From Nymphaea colorata (lineage: Eukaryota > Streptophyta > Magnoliopsida > Nymphaeales > Nymphaeaceae), in the NCBI RefSeq assembly GCF_008831285.2, contig NC_045141.1, forward strand, positions 19,464,848 through 19,528,847: a DNA stretch of 64,000 nt, read 5' to 3'. The translations under genes were made by a program, and so were the position numbers. The first letter of the stretch is position 1; each line of letters opens with the position of its first letter. Shown piece by piece: positions 40,301 to 52,076 of this stretch. Below the pieces are notes generated by a model. It saw only the letters and a program-made list of their open reading frames with translations. It ran no database searches and had not been told where the DNA came from.

Positions 40301-40874
40301 TTGGCGACGGCGTTTCGACTTAGCTCAACGTCGAGCATCGGAGCGCCGTCCAGTTTCCCAGCAGCTGCCGCCTCTGCCGAGCGGAAGAAGAATCTAGCGA
40401 CCGCCTTTTCTGGCATTGCTCCATTGCCGAGCAGTGCTTCCTTTCCTCTTGGCACGCTCTCCGTCGATCGTGGTCAGCCTGTGAATCCTTCACTCGAGAC
40501 CTGAGCCTGGCCCTTCTGAAGCTCGCCGGAGCAAGGAGCGTCGTTATTGGTGGTGTTCCAGACTTTTCCTCCACCTGGTGGGTGTTTGTTGTTAATGGAC
40601 CTGCAGGAGTGACTTCTTTTTCGACCTTTACGCAGTCGTTCTGGAATCTCTGACCTCTAGGGTCTTGCTCGACGTCCTCGCTATAGCTAGATGTAGACTG
40701 CCTGTGGCATCGGGCTTGGACTGCCGACCGTTAATTGTCCTTGTGACTTTCTCCGTATTCTTTTTCTCTGGTTGAGGGCAACGACCATTGCCTCCTATCT
40801 CTCTGTCCGCTGTTGTGATCCGGTTCGTAAGAGATCGTTTTCCAGCGGTTGATTCTCTCAGTGATTAAGAAATT
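37382..40874. other. Intergenic spacer between gene 2 and the SYP81 region
   Basis: No protein-coding gene is supported. A 25-bp unit is repeated twice at about 38,690-38,740. From 39.0 to 39.7 kb the sequence is less AT-rich, with a TATATAACCTTG stretch and a CT-rich stretch that could be part of a solo LTR. Positions 40,185-40,272 share a block with 16,803-16,885 (CGCTTTTCGGTAGATCAGTC here), which points to a transposon fragment rather than to a gene, despite a 97-codon ORF from 40,211. Confidence 0.5.
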
Positions 40875-40976
40875 AGGCCCTGTTTGATGCATCGGTTAAA
40901 AACTATACGGGCGAGTGAATCAAACGCTATAAAATTTCACAGGAAAAAGTCGTACGATCGGATGAAATTTCATGCC

Positions 40977-41012
40977 GAAAAAAGTCCGACCTGTTGAGGT
41001 CGGACTTTTTCG
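40977..41012. repeat. Near-perfect hairpin near the left end of the TIR element
   Basis: AAAAAGTCCGACCT and AGGTCGGACTTTTT pair perfectly over 14 bases with a four-base loop (GTTG). Confidence 0.85.
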
Positions 41013-42290
41013 CGGAGACAAAGCTCTCAATTTTTCCCCTCTTTTCCCGTCGACGCACTTCTTCCCCTCTCTCGCTGCGTCTCCTCCTCTCTTGCTCTCT
41101 TGTTCCTCTCCTCTCTCGCTGCACAGGTCTCTCCTGTCAAACCCAACGTCGCCCGCTTGCAGCCCCAGGTGAGCCCTATGCGTCTCTTTGTTGCTCTCTC
41201 ACACGCTTGTTTGGTGAAAACTCATCTTTACTTTTTTCTGTTTTTCGTACGCAGGCCTTCAATACCAACAGGAGATTTGGTCGTATCCCTCTCGGCTGCT
41301 CCTTTATTCAGGTATACCTCTCACAACAGGAAATTTACCCTGCTCTTGCTTTTAATTTCTGTTTCCTTTCCCGTATGATGGTTTTTTATCTAAGTACAGA
41401 TTGTTTGGCTTGAAGTTACTCTGTTTTTTCCGTCACTCTTTGTCTCTGTGGCTATGTTTTTGATGGTTCACTGTTGTCAAAAGGCACCCACTCCAAGCTA
41501 GCTAAGAAACCTGAATTTCCCTGCAACTGATTCTTTTTCTTTTGCTTCCTAAGTTTTTTTCCTTTCACGCTCTCTCAAATTCGTTTCCTTTAGAATTTAT
41601 TTCTAAAGACTGATCTTGGTGAAGTTTAATTTCTTTTTTTCCTCTTTTGTGATATTTGGGTTGGGTATTAGCAAGATTGGCTAAGGACCGAGGGGAGAAA
41701 TCAACTTGGCAACCTGATCAACATTGGCTTTTACATTACGTGTCTGTTTTCTTAATTGGTGAAGTTGAGGACCACATGAATGAAAAAAATAGAAATTGGT
41801 TACAGAATAGACTATGATTTTAGTTCCAAAAGTGTAAGAATTCAGAAGTACATGCTTTGTAAGGCCTCCGAAGACCACAAAAAACAAATGTTTTTCCTTA
41901 CTTTAAAGCCCTAAAAGTGACTCTGTTTGTGGTTCTTTTCTTACCTCTTTTCTCTTTGTGTCCATTTATTATGGCCCCCGTCAATCTTGTGCTATCTTTA
42001 CCACATTGATTGAGCATCTACTCCACATTGATGAGATTTATCATGTGATTGGGATGCTCTCATTTGTTTTTTTCTATGTACAAAAGGACAATTCATGTTT
42101 CAACTTGACCTCAATGACTTATCATGACCTTTACTAAGATGAAAAGATGTTCAGTTATTATAATATGTGGCGAATACTATGGGTAGATAGTTGGGCTTGA
42201 GATTTTCAAGTCTAATGGCGTTAAGGGTTATTATTGAAAGTAGTTATTCTCCTCACAGCTACTCCCCATATTTATAGGTAATTCTACCAA

Positions 42291-42370
42291 ACACAGTTAA
42301 TTTTACCCTGCAAAAAACTATCCTGTGCACTAAACACAGTTAATTTTACCCTGCAAAAAACTTTCCTGCA
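42291..42370. repeat. Tandem duplication, 43-bp period
   Basis: ACACAGTTAATTTTACCCTG followed by CAAAAAACT(A/T)TCCTG occurs twice in a row just inside the right inverted repeat of the TIR element. Confidence 0.9.
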
Positions 42371-42600
42371 ATCAAACAGGGCCTCAAATCAGAAGAGGGT
42401 AAAATTTCATTCTGTATTTTTTTTTCCAGCATTCTTTTCCATGATAAATTTACCACGTTAAATTCTTCCTGTGCATCATCCTTCCTGTTTTCAGTGTCTA
42501 CCTTTTCTTCCTTTTTGCTAGTTCGTTCCTACTTTCTTCGTAGTCTAGAATGTTATGGAAATTTGCTTGTTATCTTCTCGCAGATTTTTGTCCTCCAAGA

Positions 42601-45380
42601 ATGTCAAATATTCGGGATAGAACTAATGATTTTAGGGAACTCGTGCGTTCTGTGGCGATCTCGTTAGGGTACGATGAGGTATGTGAATTTTTTTCGGCTA
42701 GTAGTAACTTGCTTACCTTTGTAAAATTTTTTGAGAACCTTTGATCATTTGTGTTGTACTTTTGGTTAGAAACTTCATACTTAATGCCTGCATGAATTTC
42801 TTTCTGCAGTTGGTTATTGTCTTTCTATAATGTCTTGAGTTTTCCTTTCACACATTTGTGAATGGGACATTTACATTTGTTGCAGTCCAAATTGGCCGCA
42901 ATATCCACATCCTTGATCATGTCAAAGCCTCGAGAACGCTCATCATTTATTAAATCTGCACTCTTGACGGTATGCTTATGATTCTTTGTCACTACTTCAT
43001 TTTGGAGTTCTTGAGTGTGAATAGGCGATTAGATTGGGAGGTTGCGTGTTCATGACCTACCTTATTACAGGATTAGGATCTAGATGTTGGATGGGGAATT
43101 TTGCAGTAGGGAGCCCAGTCACCAATGTAATGACTTGGAAGGGATAGGAAGAATACTTTTGTACAATTCAGTCCTTAAGTATATAGAACAGAATCAAGGT
43201 TCACAGTTCATGTGTGCTCAATTAATGAGAAGTGTAAGTTTAAGATTGTAATTCCGTTTATGCAAGAGCATGATGTTCAGGTTTTTTAACAATGTTCAGT
43301 TGTTGGCAATTGCACCTCTGGCATTGATTACATGATTCTGGTTTGGACGTTAGCCTGCTCTTCGTATGTGGGTAGCTCCTAATAAATTGATTGTCCATGC
43401 ATGAATGGTTGCGTAATGAAATTGTTCGAAGTGCTTTTGTTTACAGTTTTCTCATGTTTATGAATTTTTTTGTTGCTTAGCTTCAAAGCATTGATGAATT
43501 GGAAAGGTTTATTGTGAAGCATCGGAAGGATTACATTGAGCCACATCGGGCCACTGAGCAGGAACGAGACAGCATTGAGCATGAAGTGAGTTGCATTCTA
43601 GATTCCACTGTCAAATATTAAACATTATTGCTTCAGTGCTGTATAAAATCACCAACTTTTTGTACGACTCCCATAAAAATGCAAGACATTTTTTATCTTC
43701 TTAATTCTTATCCTATTCTATTCCATTGCAAGGCTGACAAGACTGCTTAAGAGGGAATATTGTTTGAGGATGTGAACTGATCTTCAGGCAACACGTATAT
43801 GGCAAACATTTTGCCTAGATAAGAGAATCCTTTGTGTCTATAGAGAAACCTTGTTCAGCTTTCACAAAAATTACATCTCAATCAAGGGACCCGGTAAAGG
43901 GAGACATCATGTGGTTTTTTAAAACTTTTTAAGGCTTGGATGGCATTTCTTCGTGAATTTCCCCAAAGAAGTTTCTTGTTGTATAATTCATTTTAGTTTC
44001 CTATTAGTTCTTATATTTTTATCTTTAGTTATTTTTGCACTTTTTTCCTTTCTTCAACATGTTACAGTGTGCTCTAAATGTAGTTCTGTTCTGTTTGCGA
44101 AATTATAGTAATATTTTATAGTTTATACCTTCTTTTTTTTAGAAGATATCTAATATTCATATGCTTGTGACTTGTTTTACATTTTGAATCTAATGTCTTC
44201 ACTCTGCGCAGGTTGGGGTATTCATAAAAACATGCAAAGAACAAATTGATATTCTAAAAGATACCATAAATGTTGATGACAAGAAGAACTCAAGATTGTG
44301 GCTGAGTAACCAAGTTCATCCTCATGCAGATGTAATAGCTCACAAGCATGGTGTGGTATGGTTGATGTTCCCTATTTGTTTCTGCTGGTAAAAGTAATGG
44401 AACATTGATTTCATAAGAGCAGCTTATGGACCAAATTCTTGTTCATGTTGACCATCTTCTTTACTATTAGCCTTTGTTCTACCCTTAAACTGCATCTTTT
44501 TTCCAACTTGTGATGTGTTTGGTCCTTAGAGATGCCATTGCTTACATGTACAAAATTGCTTACACATATCATGCCAAATGCCATCACTGCAGTCACTTCT
44601 GTGAGAAACATGAGATATCTAAGTTGGCTGACTTTGAATAATGGTCTACCATACATAATTTAGACTAGTGTGTTGTTGATGTACACAAAATATTTTCTAA
44701 AGTGGTTCCTCTATCAGGAGTGAGGTTCAAATCAGGCTGTATATTTTCTACTGAAAAATAAATTATTACTATTACTTTTTTTTTCTGTAAGTCCACTTCC
44801 AGACATTCATTGAGCTTAAACCAGGGAAAGTAAGAAAGAATCATCACCATTCTTTTTTTTGTTTTTGGTTAGATTCTGAATGTTATTCTGTGAATCTGGT
44901 TACAAGCAATTGGTTTCCATCATGTATTTTATTTGTAGAGAGCAGACTTTTTCATGAGAATTGAGTAGAGAACATCATGGTTGATTTTCACTAACGAAAT
45001 GGTATTTTATGACATGATGTCATGATCTGCCTTGCTGTGGTGTTGTTCAATGCTTGACCTAGGCTCAAGCCTGGTGTTTAGCTTGTCCTTGTTAAGCGTT
45101 AGTCCAGGCTTGTTTGAGAGCTTGAACAAGCGATGAGCCTAGCTTGACAAGGAGTGCAAGCTAAGTGAAGGTTGACGAGTCTGTCCAAGTCTCCAAATAA
45201 TATAGTTAGGTTTCTTTGATAGTATTTCAGAGAAAGTGGGCCTAGTATAATTGTTAGATCTTGCACCTGGTAAGTAATGGGTTCAATTCTTGCCTCACTC
45301 GTGCTTTAGAATAGGGCTCTTTTTCCAATGATAATCACATGCTCAATTTTAGACTGAGTCATACCCATGCAGTGGTTGCT

Positions 45381-45473
<93 letters not shown>

Positions 45474-48400
45474 CATATATATATACGAGAGAGAGAGAGA
45501 GAGGGTTCTTATTGCCTAGGCTCTTCTTGAACCTGGCTCTTTTGCTGGGCTGCACTGCATACATAAATATGTTTGCATGTGCATGTGTCTGCATATAAAG
45601 GTTTATGTTTATTGAAGATGAAATATAAACGTTGAAATACGTCTTCCTTCTCCTTCAAAATATATGCAAGAAGTTTTATCTCATTTTGTAAAGTGCTTTT
45701 TTTTCAGAGGATGGTCTTAATGGCTCTGATGTCCTCAAAGAACGTAAAAAATTATGACCATGTTTCATGACAAGATTAGACTTTGTCTGAGAATTGGGCT
45801 TCCATGATTCTTATTGATTACCATTGGAACTATTTTCGATCTAGTTGTTTCTTTTTTACGGGTTCTCTGTTGGCAGGTGCCAGGGTGTCTGTTGGTGATG
45901 CAATGATTTTTTGTATTACTTCCCTGTTTTCAATTAGATGCAACAATCGGGGAAAAAAACAATGCTGAGTCCAATTAGTTGTTTGATATCGTTGTCATTC
46001 TTACTCTGGTTTTTAAATTATCTAAACTTGACCAAGGCAACTGTCAGTGACGCAATGATCTTTTAAATATATTTACCTGTTTTCATTGGAGGCAACAAAT
46101 AAAAAGAAAAAAAGGAGGGGGTGTCCCAGAAGAAGTTGGATGCTCTAATGATTGATAATGTTGATACAGGTAAAGAAACTGTAACACAAGGATGATAAGT
46201 TTTGTCCAATGAAGAAAGAAGTGAAAATCAAGTAGTTTAAAAGTGAACGGCTTTCTGGTACTATTGCTTACTGAGTGACTCATGACTGCAAGTCATTTCT
46301 GCTGTAGTGAAGAGAAGAAAAAGATCAAAGACAGGTCCTTGGTGTTTTAGTGATTGCAGTAGATGAGTCAGGATTGCCATAATATATACTGCTTGAGTTG
46401 AATGCTATTTTTCTGGTGGATCAATTTTTCATGTTTCATGTTTTTTGGGGCAATCACATCGGGTTTTTCTTGTTAGGCTTGTAATACAGTTAAATGGCAG
46501 AAGCCAAGAAATTTGTTTCTCCACTTTGGTGATGCTGGCATGCCTTTGATTGTATTGGTGACCAGTGTATCAGCTGGCCTTCGCAAGAAAGCATTTAATG
46601 GTCCTGGTGGAAGTGTATGATGCATTCTACTGCTAATGTACCATCTATGTCACACAGACATGCCTGAAAGGGCGCTAAACCTGTATCAACATGCTAGACA
46701 TACATGGTATGGGATATGGCTTGGACATGGCAAACTCTTGTTTTGTAATTTTTCGTTTAATTGTTTATAAATATGAATGTACATAATGAATATATGCATT
46801 TGTTTACTTTAAATATTATTTTGTGTGTGTGTGGGCGACTGGGTGTATAAGGCTGTGTCCTGCAGCTGAGTTTTGAAAATTACGTTGTATCTGGGTCCAC
46901 ACCTGCATCCTTGTCTGCATCCATGTGACAGAACCTACCACAATGGTCTACCTTTTTTCCCACTCAGGCACCAACCCATTTTTCCTGCCCTATGCATAAC
47001 CTCAATTGTGAACTACAATTAGTATGTTCTTTGTGGATGTTCCTCTTTCTAATTGTGGGTCATCTAATTGCAGGTTTTAATTTTAAGTGAGCGGCTTCAT
47101 TCTGTCACATCACTGTTTGATCAACTGAGGGCAATTCGTTTCCAGGATGCTATTGACAAAGCAATGCCAAGAAGGTTGCGGCGTAGAAATGTGAAAACAG
47201 TTTCTGCAGAAAGCTCGGAACCTGCTGATCTTATGGACAATCAAAGTGGGAAGCTTCAGCCAGAATTTGTCAATGTCCAGCAGCAAGTCTTGGATGATGA
47301 AACACGTGCTCTACAGGTTCTTAGGTGTTCCATGAAATGACCTTATGGAATTTCTTTTAGCAATGTGATCTCTTGTATTTCATGAGATTTATTCGAGTTC
47401 GTTTTAATGTCTCTGCAGTTGGAATTATCTAGCCTTCTGGATGCGGTTCAAGAGACTGAAACTAAGATGATTGAAATGTCAGCATTAAATCACCTTATGT
47501 CCACCCATGTGCTCCAACAAGCCCAGCAGATTGAATATCTCTATGAACAGGTTGGTGTTTGTATTTATGATGGGCTCGTATACTTCAAGTTCAAACGTAG
47601 TGCTTATGCTTTGTTCATAAAAAAAGGAGCTTCTTTCCAGTTTCGTCCTTGACATATAGGCAATTTATACATTTGTATGGTTGACACCCTGGCATTTACA
47701 TATTTGAGACAAATTCATCTATTTGCTAAGCAGCTTTCTATGGTCTTGTGCTTACCAAATGGATTGATATCATTTGGAAAAAGACTTGTTCTGTTCTATT
47801 GACATGTTTTTCTTATTTTTTAAGACTGTCATTTCATGAAAGAAGAGTTTTAGTTGACACGTTTAACCTCAAGGACTAATTTGGAATTCTCAAGTTGATG
47901 GCAGGGATGGGTTTTGTTAATGGAAATAAGACAGATTAATTTGTTTGAATTTAAGTCGAGGTTGGATTCAGAAATAACACAAAAAGATTATGTTTCGTCA
48001 TTTTCCAGATAAATTGCAGTCTTCGGAGCAGGTGGTTCTTGTACCGATGATGTAATCTCCAAGGTTTCCCTTTTCAGCTTTAGGGGGTTGTGTTATTTTC
48101 ACTAGTGAGTATAAAGTATAAGCCAGTAAAGTCCAGGTTTAGGTTCTCTGTTCGTATTGAATGACCAACTGTGGAAAGTCTGCTTTCTCTTAGCAATGAT
48201 AAGAAACTTTGGTGCTGAGTTGTAGCGTCCAGTTGAATGATTTGAAAACAATAATCAGAATCATCTATCAGATTTGTGTGGAGATCTCATTAATTAACGT
48301 TATTTCTCTATTTAAATCATAAATTTTATAGAAGAGTTCTGGTTTTGCCACAAATAGCTGCCTGCTTAACATGTTTTCTTATTCTTGAGTTCAGGCGCTT

Positions 48401-48655
48401 GAGTTCAATACATGGGTTATGCCCCCAGCCTGCATATAGGAATATAACAAATGGAAATGCCGGTACTTGATTTTCTCCCTTTTACTGATATTTTTCTTGG
48501 TGTACTTTCAGGCGGTTCAGGCAACGAGTAACGTAGTTCTTGGCAACAAGGAGATTTCAAAAGCAATTGAGCGCAACCGTAGCAGTCGCACATTTCTTTT
48601 GTTGTTCTTCATAGTTCTTCCATTGTCTCTTCTGTTTCTTGATTGGTATCAATAG
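42601..48655 (+). CDS. SYP81: Syntaxin of plants 81 (SYP81/Ufe1-type ER Qa-SNARE)
   Basis: Seven coding exons: 42601-42678, 42886-42969, 43481-43585, 44212-44355, 47074-47316, 47419-47550 and 48512-48655. All junctions are phase 0 and encode 309 residues, close to the usual length of about 310. The N-terminus (MSNIRDRTNDFRELVRSVAI) is the syntaxin-18/Ufe1 N-terminal region. The SNARE helix covers about residues 200-285 (DDETRALQLELSSLL, ETKMIEMSALNHLM, HVLQQAQQIEYLYEQ). A C-terminal anchor follows (RTFLLLFFIVLPLSLLFLDW). The protein should sit in the ER membrane and fuse Golgi-derived retrograde vesicles with SEC20/USE1-type partners. An acceptor at 42,584 just upstream of the ATG indicates an intron in the 5' UTR. 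Intron 4 is 2.7 kb. The gene is single-copy here and unrelated to the kinase cluster that surrounds it. Confidence 0.95.
45384..45503. repeat. Compound (CT)n-(AT)n-(GA)n tract in intron 4 of SYP81
   Basis: About 37 CT units (45,384-45,458) are followed by an AT tract and about 9 GA units. The CT and GA arms are complementary and flank a self-complementary AT centre. Confidence 0.95.
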
Positions 48656-50071
48656 GACAGCATATTTTTTGTTCGATTTCTTAGTGGTGAAATCTTACAA
48701 ATGCCATCGTCTTCCGGTCTTTCAAGTACTGTTGGGTTTCTGAGTGGCATGAAAGAAGAAGAAGCAGATACTGCATTGGACTGAACTATATGTTTTGGTA
48801 GTCCAAGTATTCCAATTACAGTATAAACGACCAGGTTGGAATGGAAACCAATCAGGTGTGCTCATCAAAGTGGATCTCTGAAGGTGCTCAAGGGATTTTG
48901 AATAGCGTTTTGAGATCCACCAGTAATGGGCGCTGGATCTAGCTATGCGCAAACTATACTAGCAGATGAACCCGCATCCCGTGGCTTATGGTGCAGCTCC
49001 GACTCATTGGCCCATCCCCAATTATTATCGGGAAACAAATTTTTGAGAAAGTTTCATCAATTTCACGATTGTTGCCATCTTCCAAATCAAATGTATACTA
49101 GTTGCTGATTTTGGTTATTCATGACTTCTAAAGAGGCGGGTCGGGGATATTCAGCAAAAACTTGGTGAAGCTGACCGACCTACCTACCCGACTAATCAAG
49201 ACCTTGCCAACAATCACCAGTTCATTTAAAATGTTAAAACGGTTCAAATATCATAATTTGGTGGAAATGTCTACCGAAACTGGATATTTTCTCGTTCTTT
49301 AATCGGCAAAAGCTGAGCAAAAAATTGATTAACAAATGCACAAGAAAGTCATGCAAAAATGAAAAAATTTAGAGATGGAAGAAAGAAAAAAAAAAAAAAT
49401 CAGTTGTTTAGGGAGATCCAGGCTATGACCGCCACCACCCTGGTATAGTGCCAAAATTCATTGCCTTCACTGTCTGGGCAAGGTACTTTTCCGGCACTAA
49501 GTTTCTTGTTCATAATCTCAAAGCCCGGCCGTACTATTTTCTGCAAAATGTCGCATAGAGTCGAGTTTTTTCCAGAAACGACAATGAACATGCATAATTC
49601 CATGGCCATGTATCCTCGTTTTAGTGGATATAAACTGCGAAAGCACCTCCAGATTCATTTCGGTGTAGTATTTTGGCACTAAATTTCCCTCTTTCTTGGA
49701 GGCGTACCTTTCCTTGAAATTTTTACATAAAATCTTCTTAATTGCTAAATGCTCTTGCACCACACACAAACATGATTTCTACGAAAATCCTGTTGATGGT
49801 GTAATCTTGATTCTTTGAATACACGATCAGCTGCTGAAATCCTGGTTTTTTCGTGTATAATCTTCAAATCTGTGAACAAGAATCATGAACAGAATATTAA
49901 AAGTACTTCAAGCTTCTGTTGACAGTACCAAACTTTTCGGCTGGAAATTCAGAAAAGGTTGTTTCGTTTGTTAAAATGGTCTGGGCCTTATCTTTCAAAA
50001 GGGTTTTAAAAGAACTCACGGTTAGTGTTCGATGATGGTGACCAGGCGTTGAAACCAAGCAATAGTGTAAG
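48656..50071. other. Spacer downstream of SYP81
   Basis: The first few hundred bases should be the SYP81 3' UTR. Segment 49,235-49,440 is repeated at 57,165-57,345. Minus-strand ORFs at 49,400-49,769 in two frames show no recognisable domain. Nothing else was identified. Confidence 0.5.
49235..49440 (+). repeat. Duplicated segment, copy 1 (copy 2 at 57,165-57,345)
   Basis: Shared words include ATATCATAATTTGG, TCTACCGAAA, GACATGCAAAAATGA-like text and GGGAGATCCAGGCTATGA in the same order in both copies. The repeat marks an old segmental duplication that also produced genes 3 and 4. Confidence 0.75.
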
Positions 50072-50565
50072 TAGGGCTGCCAGTGGATACTCGATACCTT
50101 GCCCGACGGGGGACCGGGCTTGGGTACCATAAGCCCACTTGTTGGACTTATCTTATCAAGCCCGAATTTGGCATAATATAAATATAATGGAAAACTTCTT
50201 CAGGCTTGCAATTTAACGTTTGTTTCATTAGAAGAACATTGAAAAGAGATATTATGTTTATGTACAAGACTAAGAAAATGTGATTTCAAAGATTTATAAA
50301 TAATTCTACGCTGTGAGTTTCATTGACATTTGTTATGAGGACTTTACAACAAACATTGAGTTATTTATTTTTTATATATATCCATTGGTTCTGTTGGGTT
50401 TCTCTAAGCGTTCTGCCCTCAACCTATTCCAGTTTCTATCGAGGAAGGGAAGCCCCTCGACCCTCAAACACCATAGTTATTCGATTAGAGCATGTGTGTG
50501 TTTGTTATAATTAGAATTTTCTCTTTCTTTTCTAAGTTCATTTCAATTTTGTGATAGTCAATAGT

Positions 50566-50702
50566 AATGACATACAATTTTTTGTATGGATAATGACATA
50601 TAATTGCATTTTTTATATGAAAAATGACATACAATTTTTTGTATAGATAATGATATATAATTTCATTTTTTATATGATCAGCACTAATAACATATAATTG
50701 CC
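50566..50702. repeat. Tandem AT-rich repeat inside the hAT element
   Basis: A unit of about 66 bases beginning TAATGACATACAATTTTTTG is repeated twice with a partial third copy. Confidence 0.8.
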
Positions 50703-51079
50703 ATTTCTCCTTATCATCAAATCCTTTCCTTTCTTCCTTTCAATAATCTTCTTTCCTTTCCTTAAGTTCCTTTTTGTCTCTGGTATCGGAACTACAAGGA
50801 TCTTTCATTTATTGCCGCCTTTTCTTTTTTCAGATCGGATCGGACAAACACGAACATGATATGAATGGAATACCTCCACTACTAGTACGAAAGATGATAT
50901 ATTGATAGATATTAGAAGTTGCATGCATATATATTCAATTTTGTATATATACTTCTACCACATAATGCAAATAGTTTGTATGAGGTTTTATGAGAATGCA
51001 TCTCTAAATGTAACATTCAGTCAAAGTTATTTTCTATTACCACCAACAATTGTTCGATCAATGATAACACAATAACTAC

Positions 51080-52076
51080 ATTGAAAAAGAACTTAAGAAG
51101 AAGAAATCTTATTTCGATGAAGGGCATCATTTGCATATTGGTTGTGGTGCACATATTTTAAATCTTATGGTTCAAGATGTTATGCAAGATCTGCATGATA
51201 CAATTTCAAAAATTCATGAAAGTTAAATATGTAAATGGATAACAAAAGCGATTACATACTTTTAAGGTTTATATAAAGACAGTGGACTTGAATTGTACAA
51301 AAAAATTAACCTATGATGTTCCAACTCAATAAAACTTTACATATGTCATGTTGAGAGATACATTGTTTTACAAAAATATCCCAACTATATAAATTTGTCC
51401 TCTGAAGATGAATGGTCTTATGTAACTTCTTTGTGCCAGTTTTTGAAGCTATTTTGTAATGTTACAAATATCTTCTCTACCACTAGACATGTAAAAACTA
51501 ATGTAGTTTTCGAAAAAATACAAAAGATATACGAACATTTGTGTATACATTGTGTCGCAGATAATGATCATATAAGGTTACTTGGCAAACAAAATGTAAA
51601 AAAAAATTTGACAAATACTAGAAAAAAAAAACTACAATGTCTTCCTTACAATGACATTTGTTTTAGATCCTATGTCCAAATTGGAGTATTTGAAGTATTT
51701 GTTTGGGAGTTTGAATAAGTTGATGCAATGGTACAATATGGTACAAACGATGAAGAAAATGAAAATGCAAACAATGCCATAGTGAAAGTTAAAGAAAATA
51801 GAGATTTTTTAAGAGATGTTCTTCACATATCACATGAGTTCTACATCTCCTCTAAAACCTTGGTGAAAGGTAAATGAAAGTAAATATAAAGTTTTATTGA
51901 AAATGACTTGAGATATATTGGCAATTCCTATATCTACAGTTGCATCTTAGTCTGCATTCAGTGTAGTTGGAAGAAACGTTAATAATTATCGATGTTAATC
52001 ATTCCTAAAACTACTGAAGCACTAATTTGCATACAGAATTGGATTTGTGATGAAGACGATTTATGCGAAAAGTAAG
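51080..52076 (+). pseudogene. hAT transposase remnant (C-terminal half with dimerisation region)
   Basis: Conceptual translation gives GHHLHIGCGAHILNLMVQDV, matching the FHxRCCAHILNLIVQDG block of plant hAT transposases. It continues with SSEDEWSYVTSLCQFLKLF and VTNIFSTTRHVKTN, equivalent to the FLKPFYDITNLFSGS region. Near 51,930 comes LAIPISTVAS, then a stop in place of the conserved Glu of ASESAFS, then SAFS. Near 52,015 the frame reads TTEALICIQNWICDEDDL. Several stops and frameshifts make it inactive. The N-terminal zinc-finger half was not recognised. Confidence 0.75.

Larger units (their letters stand above)
40875..42384. mobile_element. 1.5 kb element with perfect 14-bp terminal inverted repeats
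   Basis: AGGCCCTGTTTGAT at 40,875-40,888 is the exact reverse complement of ATCAAACAGGGCCT at 42,371-42,384. This terminus is typical of plant non-autonomous DNA transposons. Just inside the right end a 43-bp unit is repeated twice (42,291-42,370). No transposase ORF is present. The interior, 41,030-41,320, contains CT-rich, leader-like sequence with donor- and acceptor-like sites, so it could supply 5' UTR exons to the SYP81 gene just downstream. Target-site duplication is unclear. Confidence 0.6.

Noticed and set aside
40211-40504. 97-codon ORF (MGTMDDRFSVDQSLDF...)
   Set aside because: Part of it is repeated at 16.8 kb where the frame is broken, so it is more likely transposon-derived than a gene.
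42550-42600. Upstream in-frame ATG of SYP81 adding 17 residues
   Set aside because: An acceptor at 42,584 lies between it and the conserved start, and the extension has no match to the known SYP81 N-terminus.
49400-49769. Two overlapping minus-strand ORFs that might be one gene with a frameshift
   Set aside because: No family could be recognised and part of the region belongs to a duplicated non-coding segment.
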